Part shown: positions 14,319-14,368 of the stretch, piece after piece | Numbering within the stretch: the first letter of the stretch is position 1 | How the letters are laid out: every line of letters starts with the position of its first letter | Source of the DNA: JAADGZ01 sp964596835 | GTDB taxonomy: Bacteria > Pseudomonadota > Gammaproteobacteria > UBA6429 > Thiohalophilaceae | Direction of reading: 5' to 3' | Assembly: GCA_964596835.1 (NCBI GenBank) | Contig: CAZQVV010000070.1 | Span: 1-14,368 of the forward strand | DNA length: 14,368 bases | Made by a program: the position numbers and the translations under genes | The notes under the pieces: model-generated | What the model saw: the letters and a program-made list of their open reading frames with translations, nothing else | The model's database searches: none | What the model was told of the DNA's origin: nothing

Positions 14319-14368
14319 ATGCACTTGCCTTGCCTTTTACCCCAAATGACAAGGGACGAGCCACGAGA
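14319..14368 (+). CDS. Possible 5' end of a gene running off the window
   Basis: An ATG at 14319 with a good AGGAG ribosome site six bases upstream opens a frame (MHLPCLLPQMTRDEPR) that is still open at the window end. Sixteen residues are too few for a family call. The strong ribosome site and the structured leader are the only support. Confidence 0.3.
   Translation, partial: MHLPCLLPQMTRDEPR

Overview
The window looks like a chromosomal segment of a gammaproteobacterium. The evidence is a leuS gene divergent from a ybeL-type zinc-ribbon gene (the arrangement known from Escherichia coli), an AroG-type DAHP synthase, a DUF2784 membrane protein, and abundant short palindromic repeats of the kind common in environmental Proteobacteria. 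I see no rRNA, tRNA, CRISPR array, transposase or phage gene. Genus cannot be told from this sequence.

Layout. Positions 1-270 hold palindromes and REP-type repeats. Leucyl-tRNA synthetase (leuS, minus) fills 271-2733. Between leuS and ybeL lies a hairpin-rich repeat element (2831-3080) with terminal inverted repeats. The zinc-ribbon gene (3240-3764) is followed by a two-gene operon: a Tat-exported small subunit (3936-4499) overlapping a GMC/FAD dehydrogenase (4496-6211), which resembles the gamma-alpha part of periplasmic FAD-dependent glucose or gluconate dehydrogenases but lacks the usual cytochrome subunit. A convergent DUF2784 gene (6259-6657, minus) follows. A second repeat element of the same terminal type occupies 6782-6995. 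Then come two translationally overlapping minus-strand genes (7080-9541): a membrane-anchored von Willebrand factor A protein and a membrane-anchored coiled-coil protein. Divergent from them is a plus-strand group of two overlapping unknown membrane-protein genes (9829-11018) and a membrane-anchored pentaheme cytochrome c (11110-12453). A repeat-dense, AT-rich stretch (12454-13009) contains two tiny candidate membrane-protein ORFs. The AroG-type DAHP synthase gene (13010-14083, minus) follows, and the window ends in a structured leader in front of a truncated ORF.

How they fit together. leuS and aroG are housekeeping genes for translation and aromatic amino-acid synthesis. The accessory part (3.9-12.8 kb) is strongly biased to the cell envelope: a periplasmic flavin dehydrogenase, a periplasmic vWA protein, several small membrane proteins and a multiheme cytochrome. 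A redox link between the orphan dehydrogenase and the cytochrome is only a hypothesis, because they are in separate transcription units 4.9 kb apart. The items most worth a second look are the vWA/coiled-coil pair, the cytochrome-less dehydrogenase with a possible iron-sulfur motif, the element family ending in GTA(A/T)CTATTCAG, and the tiny ORF pair beside the 12.5-kb palindrome.
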